Part shown: positions 41,017-53,279 of the stretch, piece after piece
Layout of the letters: the number at the start of each line of letters is the position of its first letter
Numbering within the stretch: the stretch's first letter is position 1
Assembly (NCBI GenBank): GCA_030068145.1
Contig: JAPJBO010001027.1
Location: forward strand, 1 to 64,000
Length of the DNA: 64,000 nt
Source of the DNA: Diplonema papillatum
Lineage: Eukaryota; Euglenozoa; Diplonemea; Diplonemida; Diplonemidae
Reading direction: 5' to 3'
The notes under the pieces: generated by a model
Told to the model about the DNA's origin: nothing
The model's input: only the letters and a program-made list of their open reading frames with translations
Databases searched by the model: none
Program-made: the position numbers and the translations under genes

Positions 41017-43125
41017 CATAGATGGCCGTTATATAACGTTATATAACGTTATATAACGTTATTCCCGGAGTTATTTGTTACCCCCCCCCTTAATCCAGAA
41101 AAACCGTTATTGACCGTTATAAAACCGTTATTTGCCATTTTTGGTCGAAAAATAACGTTATTTGACCGTTATAACGTTATATAACGTTATATAACGTTAT
41201 AATAACGGTATAATAACGTTATATAACGTTATAATAACGTTATATAACGTTATATAACGGTTTTTTACCAATCCATGGGAGGTCACACTGTCCTCCAGAT
41301 TTTGGTCATTTTTGGCCATTTTTGCCACATTTTCCAGATTTTGGCCAATTTTGGTTATTTTTGCCAATTTTTCCAGATTTTGGTCAATGTTGACCAGTTT
41401 TGCCGTGTTTTCCAGATTTTGGCCCATTTTGGCCGTTTTTACCGATTTGGCCAGGATTGGCCATTTTTGCCATGTTTTTCAAAAATTTGGCTATTTTTGC
41501 CGATTTTTCCAGGTTTTGGTCATTTTTGGCCAGTTTTGCCATGTTTTCCAGACTTTGCCCATTTTGGCCGTTTTTGCCGATTTTTCCAGGGTTTTGGTCA
41601 TTTATGCCCTGCCCCTCACCAGAGCTATTCTTGTCTGAGTTTCTTAAACCCGCACAAGCTCGAACAGGCAGTCCGTGCGCGGAAAAAAAAAAAGGTCGAA
41701 AGACACCAATCTGTACACCCATTCGGGATCGTCGGAAACACAAAAACACGTGTACCGCCCCACCCGCTTCGATTTCAGCCACACTAGTCTTTCCAAAGGG
41801 AATATCGACTATGCCTGCGAAAAGCTCCCCGAAGGTCCAGCCGAAGCCGAAGGTTCAACCTAAAGCTCAGCCGAAAGCTCAGCCGAAGACCCCAGGTACA
41901 CAGCGCAAACGGCCTCGCGCCGAAAGTACGGATAGCAACAGCAGCAGCAGCAGCGCCTCGGTTGCAAAGGCGCGACGCGGAAGGAAGAAGGTGGCGGAAA
42001 CGCTGCGCGTCGAGGCCTTGTCCCGCGACCTGGCATTGACTGGCCCCAGCGTTCTCCCTGTCACGAAACCACCAAGTAAGAGCCCGGAACAACGATTCAT
42101 CGACCGGATCAAGAAAACCGACCCCGGGCTGGCTGGGTTCTACGGGAAGCGCCAGCTGTGACTGCTCGACTTTGCATGTCTCGTGCTCATCATGCACCCA
42201 TATTTGGTACTGGGACCTTGTCTGACTGGCATAGTACGCAACGGTCTGCCGAGTGGACAAGCTTGGACAAGTTGGACTCCAGTGGCCGGATCATGCTGGT
42301 GACATCTGCTGCCTCACGAAGGACACTGCAAACGACCGTTACGGGCCACCGACTGAGGGACACGCGCCGGAAACCCAAAACTGCAGACATCCACATCCCA
42401 AGAACAACATCGCACAGTGAAAGAGTCATGTGAATCCGGAAGGATCGCGTTTGTCGCGCTTGGGTGGAAGTCCGCAAGAAAATAAGTAAAAGAGAAAAAG
42501 CTCTGGGGAGGGGCTATACGGACCCCTGAGGACCGGTTACTACGAATTCTTTTCGGACCAGGGTTTGTTTCCGAACAGTTTTTGTGACCGGGATCCAAAA
42601 ATCGGCAAAAGTCTGGAAAAATTGGCAAAAATGGCCGAAATTGACCAAAATCTGGAAAATCGGGAAATCTGGAAAAATCGGAAAAAATGGCCGAAATTGA
42701 CTGATCTGGATAAATCGGCCAGAGTGGCCAAAATCTCAAAATTGTCCAAAATCTTGAAAAATCGGCAAAAATGGCCGAAATCTGGAAAAATCGGCAAAGA
42801 TTGCCGAAATCTGGAAAAAATCGGCAAAATGGCCAAAACCTGAAAAAATCGGCAAAAGTCTGGAAAAATTGGCTAAGATTGACCAAAATCTGGCAAAAAT
42901 GGCCAAAATCGGAAAAAATGGCCGAAATGGACCAAAATGAGGAAAAAATGACAAAAATCTGGAAACATGGCCAAAATCGGAAAAATTCTAAAAACCGTTA
43001 TTTGCGTTATTTTTTCCGTTATTTTGCGTTTTCGACCGTTATATAACGTTATATAACGTTATATAACGTTATCACCGTTATAACGTTATATAACGTTATA
43101 TAACGTTATCAACCGGCCATCTATG
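41017..43125. mobile_element. Foldback-type transposon with palindromic-array ends and a cargo gene (2109 bp, TSD AATTGG)
   Basis: The terminal repeats CATAGATGGCCG and the inverse CGGCCATCTATG are flanked by AATTGG (41011-41016 and 43126-43131). Inward of each end is an array of the self-complementary unit AACGTTATAT (41029-41270 and 43000-43118). Further in is a long degenerate tandem repeat of about 30 bp (core TTTGGCCATTTTTGCC) at 41285-41610, whose exact inverse type is at 42590-42980. The unique centre holds one small gene. No transposase is recognised, so it is probably mobilised in trans. Confidence 0.82.
41811..42161 (+). CDS. Small Lys/Pro-rich histone-H1-like protein carried by the foldback transposon
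   Basis: ATG 41811 to a stop at 42159-42161, 116 residues. The N-terminal 26 residues are four PKxQPK-type repeats (SPKVQPKPKVQPKAQPKAQP). Then come TQRKRPRAES, a Ser run, a basic ARRGRKK motif and a less biased C-terminal half (LRVEALSRDLALTGPS, then QRFIDRIKKTDPGLAGFYGK). This resembles H1 tails or other DNA-compacting proteins but has no globular winged-helix signature. It sits at the unique centre of the inverted-repeat element. A conserved CCATWCGGGATCGTC motif lies about 90 bp upstream, in a position compatible with a promoter or 5' untranslated region. It may be cargo or an element-encoded DNA-binding protein. Confidence 0.5.
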   Translation: MPAKSSPKVQPKPKVQPKAQPKAQPKTPGTQRKRPRAESTDSNSSSSSASVAKARRGRKKVAETLRVEALSRDLALTGPSVLPVTKPPSKSPEQRFIDRIKKTDPGLAGFYGKRQL

Positions 43126-45799
43126 AATTGGGGTCTTTTCGAAAACCCCTGGGGTCTGCTGCGAGCGGTGCACGTAAAGACGCATTTTGAGTGCATGCGC
43201 CTCAGGTCCGCCACGACGACCCGGTCTGTACACAGTACACGACCCTTGCTAGCACGTAAGTGCATGCTAATCCATGTGGTTCATGTACTCATTGGCACTT
43301 GTCCACGTGGCTGCAGGCGGACACGAGGATATGCAAGGCTTCCTTCGGGCACAGGGAGATCTACACTAGCTTCCAGCGAGTGTTTCCTTACACGCGGCAC
43401 CTCGGGTCATGACCCTGCCCTCGTGGCTCGATTGTTCATAAGCCGACGCCGAGGGGCCAGGGACAGCCAGCGCATTGTTCACGTTTGCTTCACGTGCACA
43501 CCTTTGACATGGATTTTGCAAACGCAAACGAAACGTTCAAGCGTACTACGTTGTTGGCCACATACTGATCTAGACGGCCATTCCCACCGGTTTGCGGGTT
43601 CTTCTTCTCCGATGGACGCAACGTTTCCGTCCCGTAGTTCTTTGGGTGGGAGTCGCATCGCGAGCCTAGGGTGTCGGGGACGAGGCAGTTTCTACACATG
43701 TTGGACCTCACGAACCAGTTCTACGTTCGGTAAGTCTGTTCACGTGCCGGTTTCGGGGGCATCAATCGAAGGGCACGTTTGAAAGACTCGACTGCAGACA
43801 ACACACGGGATCGTAACTGCACGCCTGCTGGGGGGGCTTTTGAATCAGCAAAAAACGAATTGTCAATCACCAACGCGGAGAGATAAAGAACCTTTTATAC
43901 GAGAACACTACCCTTTTGGCGCCCGTGTTCATGTCGGGAAGGCATGTCCTAACTTCGAGCCTGCAGTCGAAGTCGATGGTTTCTTCTCGCCTGAGTTGAT
44001 TCGTGTCCAGCTTTATGACTGCCTTTCCGGGCTGCTCGCATGGCAACGGTAAACGGTCTTGACTTAATTTGTGACCGCCTTGTACCGGCCCCCTGGGTAG
44101 AGCCTGGTTCCGGGAATCGAAAAACGGTCGGTTGTCAAAAACTGACCGAGATCTGCCTGTTTGACTACGACCGCCCACTGCGCTCTACGCGGCTCAACGC
44201 TACCGCTGCAGCATTGAACCCGGAACTGCTTCCAAGAGTACACTGTTTCTCAGCCCCTTGAGTTCTTCCAATACTCCTTCTGCGCGGTCGAGGCTAATGG
44301 GCTTCTCGATGTTGAACGTCTCGTCCGTCAAGCTGTGTGTGTTGCGCAGTGGGTTACATGGCCTTCATTCGGGCGGGTTCGCGTTTTGGACAGTTGACTT
44401 TGCAAGGGGGGACGTGGCTGAGTATAGGCACACAGTGGATTCCAGCTTCCCTGGTGGTAGCTCAAGAATTGGCCGACACCAGAAAACATGCATCAGAAAG
44501 CAAAACGTCCTCACACGCACAAAGTTCGAAAGGCACCAATCCGTACGCCCATACGGGATCGTCCGAAACATAAACTATGGGGACCCGGAGTTTCAGGCTA
44601 GCTTTCGCTCCAAAAAGAAAAAGAACCATCAGCAGATTCAAGAAGTACGAACATCCCAAGAGAAAGTGAACCGAGAAAAAAACTCAGATTGCGAAGAAGG
44701 AAGAAGAAAGGGACGGGGGGCAGCCTCCGGAAAGGAAAAGCACTGCGCCCGATTGCTGCCCAAGCTTATCCACGCACTTGCCACCCCTCCAATGGAACCG
44801 TTTCCCCCGAATTCCCGCCTTTTCCTTTTCCGGAAGTGATGGGGGTAGGGTTGTTCGCGGCGAGGCACATTCCCTCAATTGCGCACCCGATGTGAAACAT
44901 CATCTCCCGTGCACCCCGTCTGCCAAATACTCCGTTTTAACATTTTTTTGTCTCCTTCGGGGTTTGGATTTTTTCCATTGCCAAATTTTGGAACCCTCTG
45001 CTACAATATGAAACTAGGACATCCTCGTAGCGACGCGGGGGAACCCCTGGTGGTCCGTTGCGGTGTCGGCGTGCAATTCGCTTCACAAAACTGGGGTTTG
45101 GGGCGAAAGACCCGTTGCACCGTCCAGTAGCTGTTTCACTCGAGCGCCACCGAAGAGCTGGCGGGGAGGTTTGCTTTTTTGGTGGCTAGTATGGTACTCA
45201 TTTGCATGCACTCAAAGGACACTGTTTCGTGAAGTTCAGAGCTATGCCATTCGTAGCCTAAAGTTTAGACATTACAGGGTGGCGAAACAGATGCATGGCG
45301 ATGGGGGCAAAAGCTATCTGCGACATCCTTCGGGAAGTGCCGTGGGCACTCAACAGAGCTTTGGGGGTTCTCCTTCCAAGATTGCGCGTCATGCGGCCCT
45401 ACTCAATGGAGTATTTCAACACGCAATTTGCTCGGATCACGAGCTGAGCTGCCGATAATTTCTTCTGAGAGCTGAACCCGCCAAGTCAGCGCTGGATGAT
45501 TCATAGCTGTCCTGCGCTAGATCGAATGCGAAACCTCAGCGAGTTCCAGCCAACGCAGGCAAGAGCAATTTTTGTGTGTTGATCCTGTTGGAATTGCATT
45601 CTGCCGTTGTACAGAGTCTGAACGTCGCTTCATTCAGGGTGCAAGAAATACCAGATAGCACGCAACACCCCTACTGGCGTACACATCGGTCGGTGACCCC
45701 GGCTGCAGACTCGCCTCTGTGCTGGGCATCTGCGCTCCGCGAACTGCACCGCACTCTGCCGGTTGCGTGACGTTGACGCTGAGCTTCACGAATACATGA
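43126..45799. other. About 2.7 kb with no recognisable gene
   Basis: Short open frames only. A copy of the CGCCCATACGGGATCGTCCG motif lies at 44525-44572, followed by the ACCCGGAGTTTCAGG motif at about 44582. Confidence 0.35.
44525..44572 (+). repeat. Dispersed motif GRCACCAATCYGTACRCCCA, third copy
   Basis: It is nearly identical over about 45 bp to 41695-41742 and, in its second half, to 40890-40918, continuing WCGGGATCGTCSGAAACA in all three. Two of the three are near the foldback element or inside it. Confidence 0.7.
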
Positions 45800-45868
45800 G
45801 TCACATACCCCAGATGCACAGCATCGTGCTTTGCGAGAGTTCTTGCTGCCCAAACCCCCTCCCACGCT
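45800..45868 (-). repeat. Single arm of foldback MITE family B
   Basis: CCCCAGATGCACAGCATCGT, GCTTTGC and CTGCCCAAACCCCC match the right arm of the elements at 50770-51123 and 53028-53279. No left arm is seen. Confidence 0.6.
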
Positions 45869-48800
45869 GACAGCCTACCATATTACATTTTTTCGAGGCT
45901 GCCGAGTGGGCTGTTGAGTCTCCGTCGGCCTCGCCGGAAGGACTCCGCCTGAAGTACGCCAGTTGTTGTTAATTGAGACTGTTCCTGATTGTGCCCTCCA
46001 TCCTTCCGCCTGTTCCCACTAAGCGTCAATTTATCCACGCACTCGACTACTATACATAGTCCGTTTGCCCCGGGAATCAGTAGGGCTACCACGCTCCACA
46101 CATCCCCGAACCGACGTATTCAGAGCATGTGCACGCTCGGTGCAGCATCGAAGCAGCGCATGCTCAGCAAATGCCAACGGAATGGAACTGCGGCCAAGCT
46201 TAATTATTCGGAAAGCAACCCAAACGGGCACCCCCTCGCACACGTGCGCGTAAAAGGAAAAAAGAAAACGACAAACGCGTGCAAAAACTGCCGTTTGCTG
46301 TGATACCCCCCCCCCCCCCCCCCCCCCCCCGCTTCTGCTTCTTCTCAAAGAGCCGAAGGGCTTACTTGTTATACGTTCCGTTCATGGTTTCCTTCCCCAT
46401 CCAAAAAAAAAGTCGCCAGACATCAGAACGACGTTTTTCGTCAACCGCACAAAAGTCAATTTAGCTCCTCCTACGAGGAAGACGTTCGGAAGAAAAAAAA
46501 CTGAACCCACCCAAAAGCACCTCTACGGTACACCTCAGCCGAAGACCTGGCGCTTCGAACTTCAAAATGCTCCGGGGAAACTTCTGAGGACGAAGAGCAC
46601 GCTACGCGAAGGTTCTGGAACGAAACCAAAGAAAATGGACCCGGACCAGCGCACATGCGCTTTTATCTCACGAAATGGGGGGGGAGTGTGGGTGGGTGGG
46701 TGGGGTAGGCAAAAAGGGGGAGCGGCACGCTACACGCTGGGGTCCAGCCTCAAAGACCGGAGCGAAAAAGCGGTTGTGTCGCACACCTCTTTCCGGGTGT
46801 GCATATCCACCAGGGCACTACACTAGTTACATGACGACCGGCATTTGCACTTTCTTTTTGTAGGAAAAGAAACTTGTTTTATTATTGCTCTGACAGCTCC
46901 AATTCAAAAGTTCTGAGTCCGGTCAGATTCGTAAACAGAAACCAACTCCCTGATTTACACGCGGTTTGGTTAGTTGTAGCAGACCCGCTTTTTCGGACAC
47001 CACCGTGTAGCTTTTCCGACCCCCGCAATTGTGAACATCACAAAGTCAAGAGCCTGCAGATAATATGCATGCTTTCAAGAACAGAAACGGCAAAGGAACC
47101 CCGGAGAAAGCGAACCTTAACCACATATGCGGAGGGTGATGTTAGTCTTGGGAAAATGGACTTTTCGAACACCTTGGGTCATACTCAAAAAGGGGTTTCG
47201 TAGGTCAAAAATGGGAACCGAGGGGCGCATTTGAAAGGTTTCGCGGCAGATCTTTCAAACGCGCACCCCGACACTGAATGAATACACATGGAAGTGACCC
47301 AGGACGGGCACCCGTGCCTCTTGCAGATACTCCCGAATTAACTTGAATGAACTACTCCATGTGGCGTAGTTCGTCCGTATGTGGTTAACTCTAAAAACTA
47401 AGAGGGTGGCGAGTGTCAAACCGAGCTGGCACCTTCTCCCTCTCGAATTTGCGAAATAATACCGAAGTGCTGCGAGCTGGATATGCCCACTTTTCTCCCA
47501 AAGGGCTTGCATCGCCCGTAAGCTCTCAGGTTGCCATCCGTGCCAAGGGTAATCGTGTCGCTGACGCTGACCACGCAGTTCAAACAAAGCTGAAATAGTG
47601 GCGAAGTGCTGCGAGGTTCTTGTCGTAAGACCACGATTTCCCAGGGCGCGTTGCGCCCGGCTGCAATTCGCTCAAGTGTCAAGGGGAACGCCCGTTTCAC
47701 CAGGAAGGTAGCAATTTTAGCTCAGACACTCCAGTACTGCTGCCTCTGCTCTGAAGGTGCGTGTACGTTGAGGTTTGAGTGCGTGGAGCCTCCGGAGAAG
47801 TGCGGCTATCGCTCGGTGTTGGACAGAACACCGCAATTTGACATGACCGCTCAAGTGTTGAGGGAACACGCGCCGCGGACTGCAGTTTAACAGAGCTCCC
47901 GACCGTGGCTGTAATCCTAAAACGAACTGCTGCGAGCTGGTTACGAAACATCTTCTCCAAGCGCCACGATTCGAGGGACCACTGGAAGTGTGCTGCGACA
48001 GCAACACAGCAGCACCGTCAATCCGTGGGCTCTTGAGTCGCCGTTCAACAAGGAAGACCGTGTGGGTTGCGCACGCAGTCAGAGCTCCTGGCCGTGAGAT
48101 ACGAGCTGGGAACCACCTTTTCCGTGTACAATTAGGGTTCGGAGCTAAACCTGGGACCTTTGACGGTTGCGGACAGTAGCCTTTTCGATGCAAAACCTTT
48201 CTCATTACAAAAAGCGTGCTCAGGCCGTTCAGAGCAACGCGTCTCGTCCACGTCCTGGCTTCTACAAAAGCGGCCCTTACGTCTGAGTGTACTACAGTTT
48301 TCTGTCAAGTAGTCGGCAAGCAGCCGGAAATCCTAATCTTGAGCCGGGCACTCTCGCAGGTAGGTACACGCCCACCCAGTCGGCCACCCCCCCCTTTCTG
48401 CCTGGCCGTTAAACTATCGCAGCGAGGCACACCCACTATCGGTTCCAGTATTAATGGTCTAATGGTCTGTTCGTTTGGTACACAACCCGCAGGGCATCTT
48501 CATGCAGGGAGGAAGGTCCTTCCTCTTGCGGTGTGTCTGCAGCTGGAGCATGGGTCATTGGGCAGGTTGCTCGAGCCAGAGTAGTAGTTTCTGCTGTTCA
48601 GTGTTCAGGATTCAGCTGGCCGAATTGCAGGGGGGTGTCGTCCTGGCCCGGGGTGCCTGGAACCTGGGACGTGCACTTATTTTTGCGTCCGCCAAATGCA
48701 ATTTGTTGAACGCAAAGACCGATCGGCAGCGTACTGTCCCACTCCCGTTGCATCAAGAAACAGGCTGAAGGAAGTGCGCACGACAGTCCTGCGCCCCGGC

Positions 48801-50769
48801 CCTGTACTACCACGACACCCTTATACCATTAGACACCCATGATGTAGTCATTGTTTGAACTAGACTGAGGCTGGCACTATCCCTGGCGTCCACCACTCCG
48901 AGAGACGTGGAGGAGCTAGAAGGCCAAGCGTACGATCCTCATTTTGTGGGGAGCCAGCGCCAGTGATTTACCCAAGAGTTTGTCTCCAGAAGTTGGATGT
49001 GCAGGATTTTTTTCCAGAGCCCAGCCGGAGCCCGCGCTTCTTGCTGATCTGGATCGCTCGATTCGCCGGCTAGGCGGCAGAAATCCTCGCAAACCCGGTT
49101 CCCTTGTGGTGGCGGGTCTTGTGCAGGGCATGCACCTCACGTACCCACGACGCGATTCAACAGGGGGGTCTTCGAACCACATGGACTTGCATGCACTATC
49201 TCACGCTACGTTTACCTTTGTGACGTCGTCGTCGCCTGCTATAAGATCGAGTATTTATGAAGTTAGTTGCGGGCTAGACCTTGCGTTTCTGATGCATTTG
49301 ATAGACTCAAGCGGTCCAGCAGACTGCCCGGCTTTAGCAGAATCAGCTCCTCTGGGAAATCAACCTCGATTCTCTGTTGCTGAAGTGTGCACCCCGTTGT
49401 CCCTATATTGCATTCCAATATCTGGCACCAGTCGTAGTTTAAAAGAGTCGGCGTAGTTATGCAGCATCATGAATCGACCTGCATAATGAGTCCCCCCTTC
49501 TAAACGGTCCAGCCTATCAGCAGTCTATGGGCAGGGGAGTAATGGGATCCCCTCACCCCCTTGTCCCGGAGTGAAACAGTGCCAATGCATTCTTCGAAGG
49601 AGTACCCAGGGCAGCCGGGATGCATTGGCGCTAGATTGTGGACTTGAAGGGAAAGCAAAATACCGGTAACTATGAACGGTCGATCGAAGACTTGAGCACG
49701 CCGGTCCTCGAAGCCTCAACAGACTATACAGCACCGCTGACTTCTGACTATTTAGCGGTGTGACGGCACTCCCGTCCCCCATGTTTCATCTCTACGGAGC
49801 CTTTCGCTCTCTCTCTATCTCTCGAATCAAGAACATGTCGCCCCCAACGAACAAGTAAAACAACACAACAAAACCACGCATCTCTATTTTGCGAAGCAGC
49901 GCTGATGCCAGCATCAACGGGTCGACGGGTAGCATTCTGCCTAAATATTAAACCAACTCCCCTTCCTCCCCCCTTTCGCCACCTCGACGGTCACCACAAT
50001 CAACCATCCTCGGGAAAAATGAAAGGAATGCGTAAAAGACAGAATCTTGTTTTTTACCGGTTGAAGTCGAAACCCCTCTTGTCTGGGGCAGTGGTGTACC
50101 ATCTCTCTCTCTTTTTTATGACGGCTCGGCTTTGAGCCGTCGACGGGACTTGTTGGGGTGGGGTTGTGCCTAGCACATTCTTTCTTGCACGTGGACGCAA
50201 TCTATTCCGTTAAATGAGGCGGGAACAGGTGGACCCAGTATTTTGTGTTAACAATGCAGTATTGGTACTCAAAGTTAGTAGTTGGCAGCGTACTACATGA
50301 AACTTATCAACGCAGGTGGAGTTCAGCTAGTTGTGCACAGGCAAAAGAAAGCGCCATACAAAGTCTTTGCAGTTTTACCCGAAAAGAGTGTCATCGCAAT
50401 GCGGGAATCCGCACGTTCATCCAGCGATGCACCTGTTCGCGACCCGAAAAGGAACACAGCCGAATCGTTCGTGTGCCAGTGCATCATCACGTTCAGTGTC
50501 GTTCAATCGTTCCAAGGATGCGTGAAAGGAGCCGCTACATTTGCCGGCAGGAATAGGCTCGGGTTCTCTGTTTTATAAAGAGACCTGCCATCCCCCACCA
50601 AAAGTGGCCCAATTCCAAGGGCCACGGCATTCCTTTCTTTGGCACGCCCGGCTCCTGACTCGCGCCCACTCTAACCGGAAACGACCCACGGTACCGCCGG
50701 AACCAGTGGGTGCTCGCTGGCGGAGAGCCAGAAGGGGGAGCACCGAAGGGGGCTACATAGATATGCGAC
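45869..50769. other. About 4.9 kb with no recognisable gene
   Basis: A C-run of about 26 lies at 46303-46330. CT tracts lie at 49806-49826 and 50101-50113. TTCTGCCTAAATATTAAAC at 49935 belongs to the same loose repeat as 30925 and 53921. Open frames are short and mostly overlapping on opposite strands. Confidence 0.35.
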
Positions 50770-51123
50770 GATGCCAGAAGGGGGAGTTTGGGCAGCAATA
50801 TTTCTGGCAGTACGATGCTGTGCATGTGGGGTGTTCAGGTTCTGTAGCCAACATGGACTCGTAAGCCCAGAGAAACGGGGGTTTATACTCAAAAAGGCTC
50901 CCCGGATGGAATTGGTACCCCCATTCGGGTAGCATACCCCACGTGCACAGCATCCTGCTTTGCCAGAATCTTTCTGCCCAAACCCCTCCCCCTATCGCCT
51001 GATGGTCCGCCTTATGTGTTATGTGTCCGTGGCTCGGGACCAGTGCGGTGTTGAGCACATAACCATTCCAAGCACGTCCTTGCAATTCCCAACACGAAAC
51101 TATGTTTCTCCCCTTCTGGCATC
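50770..51123. mobile_element. Foldback MITE family B, copy 1, with a nested family C repeat
   Basis: It starts GATGCCAGAAGGGGGAG and ends with the inverse CCCCTTCTGGCATC. Arms carrying TTTGGGCAG, TTCTGGCA and GATGCTGTGCATGTGGGG fold around a 100-bp centre. A family C repeat (50999-51095) interrupts the right arm. Confidence 0.75.
50999..51095 (+). repeat. Dispersed repeat family C, copy 2
   Basis: GATGGTCCGCCTTATGTGT to CCAAGCACGTCCTTGCAA, nearly identical to 52196-52304 apart from a missing internal segment. Confidence 0.75.
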
Positions 51124-52137
51124 CTTCCATACCTGCGCTGCGAATCGGCCCTCTGTTTTCTGCAACTGGTCTCACGACGACTCTTGCGAATCCCAGTGAC
51201 TTTCCCCTTCTACGTCGCCGAGTGTTTTGCCGTCGCTTGCGTCCAGCACAACAGAGTCACAGGGAGCATGTTCATAAGCCACCTCTTGTAGCTGGGACTC
51301 CCCGGTCTCTGTCTTAAAAGTGTCCCAATCACGGCTTGCCATGAAAACCTGCTTCCAAAATTGTCTCGGGTGGCACGGTGAACCAGTACTCAGAGATGTA
51401 CTGCTTCACCGAAGACGCATCAGATTAATACTAATTTACCCGACTCAGCCTCAATGGTCAACCGGAGACTCTAAAACACCGGACCTTGAGCCTCAAAGAA
51501 ACGCTAGCAATACTGCTATGGTCAGTGAGTGCTACGACTAACCGGGTTTGAGAGAATTGACGTGCAGAAGTGCTTCAGGTTGCTGTGTTAGAGTGAGTGC
51601 CTGCTGGTAAACCACGTTGCGTCCTCCTCCCTCCCTCTTTTTCTCTCTCTTTTGCGCACTCTTTAAATGCGCCGCCGCCATCGTCAGCCGACAATTGCCC
51701 ACCCGAAATAGTCCGCTCTTCTCCTCTTCCCCCACGGGCCGGAAGCAACACGCGCTTTTTTTCTTTCAAAGATCTAGTACCGGCGCAAGCAACAACACCC
51801 GCCGCCCGAATCCCGAAAAGAAGGCGCATCCCAGCTTGCGGTTTCCTTTTGATGTATTTTGTTCATTCGTCTCTCTTCACCGTTACACACCAGGGTGTCC
51901 AAGGTTCGTTTTGTACAGACGCTTTATGATGGAGAGCGGAATTTCCTATTCTGCCATCCGCCCTGTTGTCTCTCAGTGCTGTAGTGGTCCTGTAGGCAGG
52001 AAACCTGAAGGGCAATGTAGTCGTGCTTGGGCAAACAGCTAGTGCCGCCAGGGCGTACGCTCCACGTGTGGAACGTGGATTTCCACACGTTTTTTTTTTG
52101 TGGATTCCCCCCCCCCCCCCCACATGCTACGAACAGC
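51124..52137. other. Gene-free interval
   Basis: Contains the CAGCCTCAATGGTCAACCGG motif at 51446, CT-rich sequence at 51630-51655 and a C-run at 52108-52121. Nothing resembling a conserved protein is seen. Confidence 0.35.
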
Positions 52138-52304
52138 CGCCTGACAAACCAGACTCACACCGCAGTCCTGTCTGCAGACACTCAGGCTCCACGCTGATGA
52201 TGGTCCGCCTTATGTGTCCGTGGCTTAAAGGACCGAAACACGGCGCAGACGGGACCAGTGCGGTGTTGAGCACATACCCATTCCAAGCACGTTCTTGCAA
52301 CCCC
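52138..52304 (+). repeat. Dispersed repeat family C, copy 3 (longest), ends in a C-run
   Basis: It has all blocks of the family (CTGACAAACCAGACTCA, TCTGCAGA, GATGGTCCGCC, GGGACCAGTGCGG, CCAAGCACGTTC) and runs directly into a C-run of more than 20 at 52302-52324. Confidence 0.75.
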
Positions 52305-52789
52305 CCCCCCCCCCCCCCCCCCCCACATGTGCTTGTCACATGCAGGGGAGTCTAGGCCCACAAGGCGCTACGGCTGCACAGCCAGGTGTCGCCATGTCCA
52401 GTAGTAGCGCTTTTTTTTTTGCCCGCCGCACATAAGGGGAATAGGGGTTTCCCCTCGAACCTTAAGTGTCCAAATGTGGACCTCACGCATTTTCTCTGAG
52501 ACCGAAAACGGAGCGCAAGCCCTGAGTGCCGCGGCACTTTCCTTATTAAATTTGCTGAAAATCTAGGTAGCCCACCCGGCGGCGCTGCCTAGCTTCTTTT
52601 CTTCTGGGGGGGTGTGCCTGCTTTGGGGTGCAACTAGGTACCTCGGGGCAGGCGGCACTTGCGTATTGTCGAGTGTTGGTTGTAGGAAACGCTCTGCAGA
52701 CCCAATGCCCAGCCAGCGAAGAGGACTGGGTGGCTTCGTGTCCCTGATGATGCCTGGATTCCGTTCCGAAGCCCGGCAAGGAGTTTTCA

Positions 52790-52824
52790 GTGTCAGCCGA
52801 AGCTTTACCAGCTTCGGCTGACAC
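52790..52824. repeat. Perfect 15-bp hairpin (GTGTCAGCCGAAGCT, 5-base loop)
   Basis: Stem arms at 52790-52804 and 52810-52824. No adjacent gene is recognised, so its role as an RNA structure or a short inverted-repeat footprint cannot be decided. Confidence 0.75.
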
Positions 52825-53027
52825 CGGACTCCTGATGTGTGTTTCCTCGGGACGGTGTCACGCTTCGTGTGGATGGGAAATGTCTCAGCTACCGCACTGC
52901 CTGCACCGGAACGAGGACCCTAGCAGCTCTTATCTATTCTAGAAACGTTGATAGATCGTTTTTGGCACGGAACACCCGATACTCAGCGGACAGGCGGTAG
53001 GAGTGCACCAGTTTGAATTTGATACGA

Positions 53028-53279
53028 GACGATGCCAGAGGGACGGCGGGGTTCGGACAGACATACTTCTGGCAAAGCACGATGCTGTGCATATGGGTTG
53101 TACAACAGGGACCCCTAATCCCAGCGAAACGGGGGTTTCTGCTGAGAAGAAGGCTTCACGGATGGATTTGGGACCTCCATTCCGTTCGCGAGGGTGGAGG
53201 TCGCATACCCCCACGTGCACATCATCCTGCTTTGCCAGAATCGTTTCTGCCCAAACCCCCCTCTCCTCCTTTTGGCATC
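53028..53279. mobile_element. Foldback MITE family B, copy 2 (252 bp)
   Basis: The ends are GATGCCAG and TTGGCATC. The arms match the copy at 50770-51123 at about three bases in four, and the loop region shares GGGGGTTT and CGGATGGA with it. No flanking duplication is evident. Confidence 0.75.
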
